Assembly (NCBI GenBank): GCA_027007865.1
Contig: JALTEE010000211.1
Location: 1-8,260 of the forward strand
Direction of reading: 5' to 3'
Origin: a bacterium
GTDB taxonomy: Bacteria; UBP14; UBA6098; B30-G16
Length of the DNA stretch: 8,260 nucleotides
The notes beneath the pieces were generated by a model. That model did not search any database. It saw only the letters and a list, made by a program, of their open reading frames with translations, and had not been told where the DNA came from. Below are positions 1 through 6,324 of the stretch, in pieces. A program made the translations under genes and the position numbers. Positions within the stretch are counted from its first letter, which is position 1. The number at the start of each line of letters is the position of its first letter.

Positions 1-606
1 CTGGAAAATTTGAAGGAAATAGATGGTTTTTCTCCTTTTAATTTCGATGAGAACGATTCTCTTTATATCTATATTGAAGATAGATATGGGGAATTCGGTG
101 GAAATGGACCAAGTTGGGTAGGTTCTCTTCATGATAGTTTGCAGTGGATTCTGCTTGATACTGCTTGGGCAAGTGATCCAACTTCGGGTGGAGGGTCATA
201 TACTTGGCAAAATAATAACGATACGCTAGACCCATATCCACTTGGTTGTTGGTATCTCACTTATCACCCTGATGACACTACGGACACTACGACACACGCT
301 GTTCATGAAAAGCCTTCTCTTCCCGCGGTTCCAACTCTCGGACAGAATTCACCGAATCCGTTCAATTCATCCACCGATATCGAATTTTCTATTCCCGAAG
401 GGGCAAATGTCAATCTCGTTGTAACAGATGTTCTCGGGAAACATGTTCGCACACTGTTCGATGGCTTCGAGGCAAAGGGAACGCACACTTTGAAGTGGGA
501 CGGTCTCGACGACGAGAAGAATCTGGTTCCCAGCGGTGTTTATTTCTACAAACTCACAGTCGGCGATAACTTTGTCGATAAGAAGAAGATGACATTGTTG
601 AAATAG
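1..606 (+). CDS. C-terminal part of a secreted protein with a T9SS/FlgD-Ig-like tail (5' end outside window)
   Basis: The frame is open to the left edge, so this is a partial gene; a TTG at 10 is in frame but nothing suggests it is a start. The visible 201 residues have two parts. The first ~100 are not recognisable; they are rich in Asp, Gly, Ser and Trp and end in a Thr/Asp-rich linker (DDTTDTTT). The last ~87 (nt 343-603) are a compact beta-sandwich tail: QNSPNPFN, then an IEFSIP strand, VTDVLGKHVRTL, a KGTHTLKWDG turn, and the final PSGVYFYKL strand ending in KKKMTLLK. This order is typical of the type A C-terminal sorting domain and FlgD-like Ig domains found on many exported FCB proteins. 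By family knowledge the tail directs export by the type IX system, with cleavage after outer-membrane passage; whether this organism has that system cannot be seen here. The catalytic or binding domain lies upstream of the window. Confidence 0.85.
   Translation: MENLKEIDGFSPFNFDENDSLYIYIEDRYGEFGGNGPSWVGSLHDSLQWILLDTAWASDPTSGGGSYTWQNNNDTLDPYPLGCWYLTYHPDDTTDTTTHAVHEKPSLPAVPTLGQNSPNPFNSSTDIEFSIPEGANVNLVVTDVLGKHVRTLFDGFEAKGTHTLKWDGLDDEKNLVPSGVYFYKLTVGDNFVDKKKMTLLK
343..603 (+). other. T9SS type A-like / FlgD-Ig-like C-terminal domain
   Basis: This is the terminal domain of the left-edge protein. It starts at the QNSPNPFN signature and runs to the KMTLLK end. The Asn-Pro-Phe-Asn motif, the central LGKHVRTL strand, the W-D-G turn and the SGVYFYKL strand are all present and in the usual order, so the domain looks complete. 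Confidence 0.8.
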
Positions 607-630
607 CGCCATTGCAAATACACGAAAATT

Positions 631-664
631 AAAAACGCCACTCTTTTATGGGTGGCGTTTTTTT
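631..664. terminator. Rho-independent terminator, probably bidirectional
   Basis: The arms 631-641 and 652-662 are perfect reverse complements (AAAAACGCCAC / GTGGCGTTTTT). The stem can be extended by a T-G and a C-G pair, leaving the loop TTTTAT. A run of seven T (658-664) follows on the plus strand, 25 bases after the stop of the left-edge gene. On the minus strand the same stem is followed by TTTTTAATTTT, so it could also stop transcripts arriving from the convergent molybdenum-subunit gene. Confidence 0.9.
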
Positions 665-680
665 GAAGCGTTCCGCTTCA
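664..680. repeat. Perfect 7-bp palindrome with 3-base loop
   Basis: TGAAGCG-TTC-CGCTTCA directly abuts the T-run of the terminator. Its inner sequence AAGCG-TTC-CGCTT is the same on the opposite strand as the hairpin ending each copy of the 47-bp repeat, so all three probably belong to one palindromic repeat family. Confidence 0.7.
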
Positions 681-699
681 TCAATAGCGCTTCGCGACT

Positions 700-746
700 G
701 CGACTATGATGCACGGCGAAGCGTGGATGGTCAAGCGGAACGCTTG
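700..746. repeat. 47-bp direct repeat, copy 1
   Basis: All 47 bases are identical to 866-912; the flanking bases differ (T before and C after here, A before and T after in the other copy). The repeat begins GCGACTATGATGCACGGCG and ends with the hairpin CAAGCG-GAA-CGCTTG (732-746). This copy also contains CGAAGCG (717-723), which pairs with CGCTTCG just outside (688-694), and is preceded by a second GCGACT (694-699). It lies wholly between the two convergent genes. It encodes no protein and has no transposase, so it resembles a REP-like or miniature mobile element. Confidence 0.85.
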
Positions 747-750
747 CTGG

Positions 751-771
751 ATTCCCAATCGAGTTGGGAAT
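751..771. repeat. Palindrome ATTCCCAA-TCGAG-TTGGGAAT
   Basis: Perfect 8-bp arms surround a 5-base loop. The core fits ATTCCC...GGGAAT, which resembles the short palindromes called dRS3 in Neisseria; that is a likeness in form only. The right arm continues as TTGGGAATGACA (764-775), which recurs exactly at 787-798, as if part of the element were duplicated. There is no T-run after it on the plus strand, so it is unlikely to be a terminator. Confidence 0.75.
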
Positions 772-786
772 GACATTGGATATTCG

Positions 787-798
787 TTGGGAATGACA
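787..798. repeat. Second copy of TTGGGAATGACA
   Basis: These 12 bases repeat 764-775 exactly. The first copy forms the right arm of the palindrome; this one has no matching left arm nearby and looks like a solo arm of the same element. Confidence 0.6.
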
Positions 799-865
799 GT
801 GTATTTATTTATTCCACCTATTTTAAAAGCCGTTAGGTTCTCGATAATTTGAGCGACAACAAGGA

Positions 866-912
866 GCGACTATGATGCACGGCGAAGCGTGGATGGTCAA
901 GCGGAACGCTTG
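866..912. repeat. 47-bp direct repeat, copy 2, overlapping the 3' end of the molybdenum-subunit gene
   Basis: This copy is identical to 700-746. On the minus strand it enters the coding frame at the last base of codon 772 and supplies codons 773-776 (Lys-Arg-Ser-Ala) and the TGA stop (897-899). Its terminal hairpin CAAGCG-GAA-CGCTTG (898-912) therefore includes two of the three stop-codon bases. The segment between the copies (747-865) is not repeated. Confidence 0.85.
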
Positions 913-3227
913 TGCAATGCTCGCAGGACTTTTTCGGGTGTGAACGGTGCATCGAAAAGGCGGACGCCGACAGCGTCGAAGAGCGCGTTTGCTATCGCAG
1001 GCATCGGTCCATTTATTCCTATTTCCGCGACAGATTTCGCGCCAAATGGTCCCGTTTCCTCGAAAGAGTTGACGACAATTGTGATGAGTTTGGGCATATC
1101 TGCTGTTGAGAAGATTTTATAGTCCCAGAAATTGTCATTTGTCATTCTGCCGTTTTTATCGAATAGATATTCTTCACAGAGCGCATAGGTTATACCGTTT
1201 AAGACAGCGCCTTCCACCTGTCCTTCCACGAGTTTCGGATTTATCGGCTGTCCGCAATCGACGGCGGAGACGAATTTTTTAACGACGATTTTTCCCGTGC
1301 GTGTATCGACATCGACTTCGGCGAACTGCGCAGCGAATGGCGGTGGAGATTCGTCGCCAACGAAAGACTCGCCCGCCTGTATTTGAAACTGGTCTTGCGT
1401 ATATAGCGAATATTTTGCAATTTTCTCGAATGGCAGCACCTTTCCATTTGCAAGGTTTTTTACAGCGCTATTTTCGAGAATTAAATTATCACCGTCGGCA
1501 TTCATTATTTTCGCTGCCACTTCGATAATTTGCTCGCGTATTTTTTCGGCGCATTTTCGCACGGCATTGCCCGATACATAGGTCGTGGACGAAGCGTATG
1601 CACCCACATCGAACGGCGTCAAATCCGTGTCCGACGAGCGAACGATGAACTTTTCTATGGGAGTTTGCAATGTTTCTGCAGCGATTTGCGCGAGAATCGT
1701 ATCGGAGCCGGTTCCCAAATCGGTAGCACCGATGTGCAGATTGAACGAACCGTCATCGTTCATTTTGATATATGCACTTCCCATATCTACGCGCGGAATG
1801 CCAGAACCTTGCATCGCAACGGATACACCGACGCCTTTCACCCAATCGCCGTTTCTTATGTGTTTTCCGCGCTTTTCATACCATCCGATTGCTTTTGCGC
1901 CGCGGTCGATGCACTCGGTCAGTTTGCAGGAGTGGATAATCTGGCTGACACCTTCCTTGCCTTCGCCGAGCGCCTCGAATATGGGCGATGTCTCGCCTTC
2001 TTTAATGTGCCATTTTTTAATGTATTCGAGCACATCTTGCCCAACTTTGCGAGCGATAATGTCAATTTGCTGGTTGAATGCGAAATATCCTTTCGTTGCG
2101 CCATATCCTCGATACGCACCGCCGACGGGAAGATTTGTATATACCGACCTGCCGAAAAAGCGCAAATTTTCGATTTTGTTGAACAGTGGCAGCACTTTCG
2201 AGCCGGCATTTGAAAGCACTGTTAGTGCGTGTGCTCCATAAGCGCCTGTGTTCATTAGCGCATCCATCTCGATTGCTGTAATTGTTCCATTATTTTTCAC
2301 GCCAGTTTTTAATCTAATGCGCATAGGGTTTCTCGTCCTCGATGATACGAACACCTCTTCTCGCGACAGAACGAGTTTCGCCGGTCTTTTGTTTCGCCAA
2401 GCGACCATTGCCACGAGCGGTTCTACAAGAATTTCCTGCTTTCCGCCGAATCCACCGCCTATGCGAGGTTTTATCACACGAATCATTCCCTCGTTTATTC
2501 CGAGAACTCTTGCTGTGATGCGTCTTGCGTGAAACGGAACTTGGGTCGAAGAAATAATGATAAGTCTGCCCATCGCATCGAAATATGCTGCCGCAGCGTG
2601 CGGTTCAATTGTGCAGTGAGCGGCATATTGAGTGCGGTATGTATGCTCCTCCACAAAATCCGCTTCTGCAAAACCGCTTTCGATATCGCCGAATTTAATT
2701 TCGACTTCCGCTGCGATATTATGCTCTGGGTCATATTTAGTGGGTATCACAGCGTATTCGTCGTCGTCGTGGATTTTGGGAGCATCAGGAGAAGTTGCTT
2801 TTTCTATATCGAACAGCGGTTCGAGAATTTCATATTCTACTTTTATTTTTTTAAGCGCTTCCTGTGCTATTTTTTTCGATGTCGCCGCCACAAGAGCAAC
2901 CCTATCGCCGACAAAACGAACTTTTTTATCGAACAACACAGTATCATAAGGAGATGGCTCCGGGAAACCTTGTCCCGCCGTAGTGTGAAGCACACGCTCG
3001 ACATTGCCATAATAGAGAACATCTATCACGCCGTCCATTTTCTCCGCTTCGCCGATGTCGATATTTTTTATCTTCGCATATGCGTATGGAGAGTATAACA
3101 CGGCGAGATGCAATAATTTCTCCTTATCGGGGATTTCGAAATCATCTGTAAACATTTTTTCGCCAGCGGCGAGGGACAGCGCATCTATCTTTTTCACCGA
3201 TTTGCCGACAGTGTTGAAATCACTCAT
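897..3227 (-). CDS. Xanthine dehydrogenase-family molybdenum hydroxylase, Mo-cofactor subunit
   Basis: This 776-residue protein is a usual length for the large subunit and looks intact. It should bind molybdopterin-cytosine-dinucleotide-type cofactor and hydroxylate an N-heterocycle or aldehyde with water-derived oxygen. Visible motifs in order: EPHAAAAYF (208-216); SSTQVPF with Gln229 at the bovine XDH Gln767 position; GGGFGGK (257-263); GGAYRGYGATKG, with Arg373 matching bovine Arg880; GATDLGTGSDTILAQIAAE (500-518); DVGAYASSTTYVSGNA; VDCGQPINP; and GAKSVAEIG with the catalytic Glu at 735 (bovine Glu1261). The residue after GGGFGGK is Gln264 where bovine XDH has Glu802, so purine specificity is not assured and I give no symbol. 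The ATG overlaps the stop of the 2Fe-2S gene (ATGA, 3224-3227), with AAGGGA as SD inside that gene. The last four residues and the stop come from a 47-bp repeat. Confidence 0.93.
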   Translation of the reverse strand: MSDFNTVGKSVKKIDALSLAAGEKMFTDDFEIPDKEKLLHLAVLYSPYAYAKIKNIDIGEAEKMDGVIDVLYYGNVERVLHTTAGQGFPEPSPYDTVLFDKKVRFVGDRVALVAATSKKIAQEALKKIKVEYEILEPLFDIEKATSPDAPKIHDDDEYAVIPTKYDPEHNIAAEVEIKFGDIESGFAEADFVEEHTYRTQYAAHCTIEPHAAAAYFDAMGRLIIISSTQVPFHARRITARVLGINEGMIRVIKPRIGGGFGGKQEILVEPLVAMVAWRNKRPAKLVLSREEVFVSSRTRNPMRIRLKTGVKNNGTITAIEMDALMNTGAYGAHALTVLSNAGSKVLPLFNKIENLRFFGRSVYTNLPVGGAYRGYGATKGYFAFNQQIDIIARKVGQDVLEYIKKWHIKEGETSPIFEALGEGKEGVSQIIHSCKLTECIDRGAKAIGWYEKRGKHIRNGDWVKGVGVSVAMQGSGIPRVDMGSAYIKMNDDGSFNLHIGATDLGTGSDTILAQIAAETLQTPIEKFIVRSSDTDLTPFDVGAYASSTTYVSGNAVRKCAEKIREQIIEVAAKIMNADGDNLILENSAVKNLANGKVLPFEKIAKYSLYTQDQFQIQAGESFVGDESPPPFAAQFAEVDVDTRTGKIVVKKFVSAVDCGQPINPKLVEGQVEGAVLNGITYALCEEYLFDKNGRMTNDNFWDYKIFSTADMPKLITIVVNSFEETGPFGAKSVAEIGINGPMPAIANALFDAVGVRLFDAPFTPEKVLRALHKRSA

Positions 3228-3685
3228 TTTTCCATCCCTTCTGCTGCAAGTTTAACCGCATCGATTATTTTTACATATCCTGTGCATCTGCATAAATTGC
3301 CATCAAGACTTTTTAAAATTTCTTTCTCCGTCGGCGATGGATTTTTTTGGAGCAGATAATATGTTGCAACAACCATTCCGGGCGTGCAGAATCCACACTG
3401 AACGGCACCTGCATCGACAAATGCTTGCTGAATCGGATGTGGGATATGAATATCGCCGATACCGCGCACTGTTGTGATTTCACTCCCAATTGCCGACGCT
3501 GCGAGAACCTGGCAGGAATTTACAAGTTTCCCGTCGAGCAGCACAACACAAGCGCCACATTCACCTTCGCCACAGCCTTCCTTGATTTCCGTGTAGCCGT
3601 TTTCACGAAGGGCGCGCAAAAGTGTTGTGCGAGCCTCGAAGGATAAAATTTTTCTCTCGCCGTTTATGGTGAAATCTCCCGTCAT
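3224..3685 (-). CDS. 2[2Fe-2S] small subunit of the molybdenum hydroxylase
   Basis: This 153-residue protein matches the stand-alone iron-sulfur subunit of xanthine dehydrogenase/aldehyde oxidoreductase enzymes (XdhC, CoxS, NdhS and IorA types) in length and layout. The N-terminal plant-ferredoxin-like cluster has ligands Cys38, Cys43, Cys46 and Cys58 (CGEGECGAC). The C-terminal helical domain has Cys97 and Cys100 (QCGFCTPGM) and Cys132 and Cys134 (LCRCTGY). All eight ligands are present. It passes electrons from the molybdenum centre to the next carrier. It starts at ATG 3685; the SD (GTGAGG, 3691-3696) overlaps the stop of the upstream activator gene, and its own stop overlaps the start of the molybdenum subunit by four bases. 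Both junctions suggest coupled translation and fixed stoichiometry. No signal peptide is seen, so the complex is probably cytoplasmic. Confidence 0.95.
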   Translation of the reverse strand: MTGDFTINGERKILSFEARTTLLRALRENGYTEIKEGCGEGECGACVVLLDGKLVNSCQVLAASAIGSEITTVRGIGDIHIPHPIQQAFVDAGAVQCGFCTPGMVVATYYLLQKNPSPTEKEILKSLDGNLCRCTGYVKIIDAVKLAAEGMEK

Positions 3686-3690
3686 ATATA

Positions 3691-3696
3691 CCTCAC
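3691..3696 (-). promoter_or_regulatory. Shine-Dalgarno of the 2Fe-2S gene, overlapping the activator stop codon
   Basis: The minus strand reads GTGAGG, then five bases, then ATG. The TGA stop of the sigma-54 activator (3693-3695) is inside this site, so ribosomes ending on the activator are placed to restart on the 2Fe-2S gene. Confidence 0.65.
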
Positions 3697-5075
3697 TCTA
3701 TATTGTATTTTTTTATTTTGCGATATAGTGTTCTCGGAGAAATATTCAGTTCTCGTGCCGCTTTTTTTCGCGAACCGCTATGTTTCCGCAGCGCATTTTC
3801 GATTGCGTCCTTTTCCGCATTTTCCAGCGATGGCGGCGTTTCGAGTTTATCCAATATTTCTCTTAACATTATATTATTTTGTTGCAGAACCGCAAGCAGA
3901 TTTCGTATCAGATTTTCATCCAATTTCTGAAACTTTTCATCGGGGGAAATTGCAGGCAGCGACCTGCCGATCTGCGAATGCTCCTGAAAATATGGGATTA
4001 AATCCACGCTGCGAATTGTCGCTCCACCGGACAAAATTACAGCGGTTTCCACAAGATTTCGCAGTTCACGGACATTGCCGGGCCAATGGTAGCGCATCAT
4101 TTCGTCGAGTGCATCGTCGCTGAAATACGCAGACAGTTTTCCCGAAAATACTATGCCCTGTTTTTCAGCAATTTCTTTGGCAAAAAATGCAGCGAGAATT
4201 GGAATATCATCTTTTCGCTCTCGCAGAGGCGGGATGAAAATTTTTACGCCGCTCAATCGATAATAGAGGTCTGTTCTAAATGTCCCTCGCTCGATTAGTT
4301 CTTTCGGGTCGCGGTTCGTTGCGGCAACGATGCGGACATCTGCAACCCGCGCTTCCGACAAGCCGACAGGGAAATACTCGCCGGTTTCTATGACACGGAG
4401 CAATTTCACCTGCACGGACGGCGGCACTTCGCCGATTTCGTCGAGGAAAAGCGTGCCACGCTTCGCCTGCGCAAAAAAACCGGCAAAATCCCGATGAGCA
4501 TCTGTAAATGCGCCTTTTTTATGCCCAAAAAGTTGCGATTCGAGCAGCGTCTCCGGTATCGCTCCGCAATTGATTGCAACGAATGGCGCATTTTTGCGGC
4601 TCGAATGATTGTGTATCGCCTGCGCAACGAGTTCTTTCCCTGTTCCGCTTTCGCCGGTAATAAGAACAGTAATATTCGTATTTGCGATGCGTAAAATCGT
4701 GTCGGCAATTACGGCGAGAGATTCTGACCTACCGACAAGACCCGTTTCACGCAAAATTCGCCGCCGCTGAAGAACCTTTTTTACTTCACGCTCGAGATGC
4801 TGGCGAGACGAAACTTTTGGCAGAACCAAATCTACACAAAATTGCAGATTGTTATCCGAGACGCCGAGCAAAATTATCGGCAGAAGCGGTTCACGATGCG
4901 TTATCACGCGAATAAATTTTTGAAGCGATAATTTTTCGCTGTGCGCAGGAGCAATTATAGTGGCATCGAATTTTCCCCCAGAACGCAGCATTCGCAGAAA
5001 TTCATCCTGTTCAGCGCACATCGTTCCTTCGAGTTCGACAATTCTATTCGGGTCGTATATCAACAATTTAGCCAT
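3693..5075 (-). CDS. Sigma-54-dependent transcriptional activator (NtrC family) with degenerate receiver domain
   Basis: The 460 residues have three parts. Residues 1-~105 fold-match a receiver domain: Asp8 and Lys87 are retained, but Ala42 stands where the phosphorylated Asp should be (FDATIIAPA) and Gly71 where Thr/Ser is expected. Residues ~112-345 are the AAA+ domain: Walker A GESGTGKE (141-148), a GAFTDA variant (188-193) of the GAFTGA sigma-54 contact loop, Walker B TLFLDEIG (208-215), arginine fingers around FRTDLYYRL (266-274) and sensor [10 protein letters not shown] (331-338). Residues ~420-460 are a Fis-type helix-turn-helix ([18 protein letters not shown]). Family knowledge: such proteins bind upstream sites and open sigma-54 promoters by ATP hydrolysis. 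The gene lies seven bases before the 2Fe-2S gene, so it probably controls the hydroxylase or a related catabolic set. ATG 5075 follows an in-frame stop (5114-5116) and lacks a clear SD. Confidence 0.93.
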   Translation of the reverse strand: MAKLLIYDPNRIVELEGTMCAEQDEFLRMLRSGGKFDATIIAPAHSEKLSLQKFIRVITHREPLLPIILLGVSDNNLQFCVDLVLPKVSSRQHLEREVKKVLQRRRILRETGLVGRSESLAVIADTILRIANTNITVLITGESGTGKELVAQAIHNHSSRKNAPFVAINCGAIPETLLESQLFGHKKGAFTDAHRDFAGFFAQAKRGTLFLDEIGEVPPSVQVKLLRVIETGEYFPVGLSEARVADVRIVAATNRDPKELIERGTFRTDLYYRLSGVKIFIPPLRERKDDIPILAAFFAKEIAEKQGIVFSGKLSAYFSDDALDEMMRYHWPGNVRELRNLVETAVILSGGATIRSVDLIPYFQEHSQIGRSLPAISPDEKFQKLDENLIRNLLAVLQQNNIMLREILDKLETPPSLENAEKDAIENALRKHSGSRKKAARELNISPRTLYRKIKKYNIE

Positions 5076-5090
5076 AATTCGAAATAAAAA

Positions 5091-5118
5091 TCGGTAGAGA
5101 AAAACCGTGAAATGTCAA
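5091..5118 (-). promoter_or_regulatory. Weak candidate promoter of the activator gene
   Basis: An exact TTGACA (5113-5118, minus strand) is followed after 16 bases by TACCGA (5091-5096), which keeps only the first two bases of a -10 box. It lies 16-43 bases before the activator ATG. No -24/-12 sigma-54 element is seen in this gap. Confidence 0.22.
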
Positions 5119-5180
5119 AGTTCGAGTGTTTTTGTCCCGCCCGAGCGGGATGCTCGACTTATCGACGAATTTTGAACTTT
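5117..5180. repeat. Nested inverted repeats downstream of the lipoprotein gene
   Basis: Three layers of symmetry lie in the 104-base gap between the lipoprotein stop and the activator start. The inner one is TCCCGC-CCGA-GCGGGA (5135-5150). Around it, AAGTTCGAG (5118-5126) faces CTCGACTT (5153-5160), complementary except for one extra T. The outermost is AAAGTTC (5117-5123) against GAACTTT (5174-5180), which touches the stop codon; it shares bases with the middle layer, so the two are alternatives. Neither strand has a T-run after the inner stem, so it is not a standard intrinsic terminator. It could stabilise the lipoprotein mRNA 3' end or be a dispersed palindromic repeat. Confidence 0.6.
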
Positions 5181-6253
5181 TAATATTCGTGTTTCAAAAC
5201 ATAAATCCTTCCGCCGCTATCCCTAGAAGCGATATAAATGTATCCGCCACCGGCATCCAAATCCTGGATGTTCGAGTATGATTGCTCGTAGAAAGAGTAA
5301 GCATTTTCGAGGTTGTATGTGAAATAGGCGCGCATAATATCCGTGTTCGATGCATCGTCGTGGAAAACGACATAGGCGAAATTATTCTGAAATGCAACTC
5401 TTCTTGAATCCTGGTCTGTGAAAATATCCTGAAATGCGGTTTCACTAATACTGTGAACATCGAGAGCGGCAAAAACAGCGTTGTTGGTTGCGGTTTGAGT
5501 TCCGGCAGCGACATATAAAAATCCCCACGGCGTCAGTGCGATATCGTTGTCCTGCCCGCCTGTGTTTCCCGTGCCGACGGACAGCGGCGAAGACGGCTCC
5601 GAAACATCGTAGTAATAGACATATTCAGAATTCGCCGGCGAATAAAGCAATTTCTTATAAAAATAATCTCCGCTCTTAAATGATGTGGGCATACTTCCGA
5701 CTGATTGCATATTTGCCGGGTCGGACACATCGAAAATAGCGCTGCCGGAAGCCATATATCCGATAAATAAATTATCATCGCCGGCAGCGAGACCTATGCC
5801 CTGTTCCAGAAGCGTGTATTCTCCCGCTTCCGCCGGTGCAGATGGATTCGATATGTCGATTGCCTTTATTTTATTCCCAACGGAAATGAAAATTATGTCG
5901 TTCGATATATCCATTGCACTGACGATATTGCCTATATTAACAGAGCTGATTTGCTCGGGATTTTCTGGGTCGGCGAGCGAAAATATTTGGATATAATATC
6001 CGCCCATAAATGTCGCCACGATGAGCAAATCGTTATATTTTTGAATATACAGTGGCGAGTTGCCGAGCGAAATCGAGTTCACCGATGTTATCGTTCCTAC
6101 GCCTGTAGAATCGGGCTGCGTCGTATCGGGAACAGCGAGCGTATCCGGCGGATTGTTATCATTGCCATTGTCGGTTGGATTGGAGCATCCGACCAGAAAA
6201 GCCATACCGAAAAGCAATAGCAGCACAGTGAGAGTATAAATTATATTTCTCAT
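5180..6253 (-). CDS. Lipoprotein with LVIVD-type beta-propeller repeats
   Basis: This 357-residue protein has a signal peptide (MRNIIY then a Leu/Val-rich core) and a lipobox LVGC with Cys23 as the lipidated residue. Ser at +2 does not suggest retention in the inner membrane, so outer-membrane anchoring is likely. Residues 24-~55 are an Asn/Asp/Pro/Thr-rich tether. Residues ~60-357 look like a beta-propeller of about seven blades. Four carry the LVIVD-type turn: SLADPENP (92-99), DISNPSAP (133-140), DVSDPANM (175-182) and DVSEPSSP (216-223). Three more degenerate strands occur near 261-266, 307-312 and 350-354. No enzymatic motif is visible; such propellers usually serve as binding scaffolds and the ligand is unknown. 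A strong SD (AAGGAG, 6261-6266) lies seven bases before the ATG. The neighbours, panB and the regulator, give no functional clue. Confidence 0.85.
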   Translation of the reverse strand: MRNIIYTLTVLLLLFGMAFLVGCSNPTDNGNDNNPPDTLAVPDTTQPDSTGVGTITSVNSISLGNSPLYIQKYNDLLIVATFMGGYYIQIFSLADPENPEQISSVNIGNIVSAMDISNDIIFISVGNKIKAIDISNPSAPAEAGEYTLLEQGIGLAAGDDNLFIGYMASGSAIFDVSDPANMQSVGSMPTSFKSGDYFYKKLLYSPANSEYVYYYDVSEPSSPLSVGTGNTGGQDNDIALTPWGFLYVAAGTQTATNNAVFAALDVHSISETAFQDIFTDQDSRRVAFQNNFAYVVFHDDASNTDIMRAYFTYNLENAYSFYEQSYSNIQDLDAGGGYIYIASRDSGGRIYVLKHEY

Positions 6254-6260
6254 CGAACTT

Positions 6261-6266
6261 CTCCTT
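6261..6266 (-). promoter_or_regulatory. Shine-Dalgarno of the lipoprotein gene
   Basis: AAGGAG on the minus strand, seven bases before ATG 6253. It supports that start, which also places the signal peptide and lipobox correctly. Confidence 0.75.
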
Positions 6267-6275
6267 TATCATTAA

Positions 6276-6281
6276 ATTATA
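6276..6281 (-). promoter_or_regulatory. Candidate -10 box of the lipoprotein gene
   Basis: An exact TATAAT lies on the minus strand 22 bases before the ATG, which would give a start site near 6269 just ahead of the SD. At the usual spacing the -35 region (around 6299-6304) reads GATAAT and is not convincing. The sequence is AT-rich, so a chance match is possible. Confidence 0.35.
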
Positions 6282-6324
6282 AAAGTTCTGTGAAACGAAT
6301 TATCGTTGGGATGAAAAAGAGAAA

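Noticed and set aside
700..912. CRISPR array
   Set aside because: There are only two repeat copies, the 119-base gap between them is far longer than a spacer, one copy overlaps a gene and no cas gene is present.
1530..2241. Long plus-strand frames of more than 200 codons (1530-2213 and 1585-2241)
   Set aside because: Both lie opposite the well-supported Mo-subunit gene, overlap each other in different frames, have no recognisable domains and reflect codon bias on the other strand.
2529..3098. Plus-strand frame of 189 codons
   Set aside because: It is Phe/Cys/Arg-rich, matches no known pattern and is antisense to conserved coding sequence of the Mo subunit.
897..3227. Truncation or frameshift of the Mo subunit by the repeat at its end
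   Set aside because: The reading frame is continuous, the catalytic Glu735 and the family C-terminal region are present, and the length of 776 is normal; only the last four residues are affected.
5135..5150. GC-rich stem as a rho-independent terminator of the lipoprotein gene
   Set aside because: On the minus strand it is followed by CAAAAACA and on the plus strand by TGCTCGAC, so neither side has the required T-run.
5076..5179. A sigma-54 (-24/-12) promoter controlling the activator operon
   Set aside because: I looked for GG and GC ten bases apart in the TGGCAC-N5-TTGC context in this gap and the other minus-strand gaps and found none.
6294..6307. AACGA-ATTA-TCGTT hairpin between panB and the lipoprotein gene
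   Set aside because: The stem has only five pairs, is AT-rich, and has no adjacent T-run; it is easily expected by chance.
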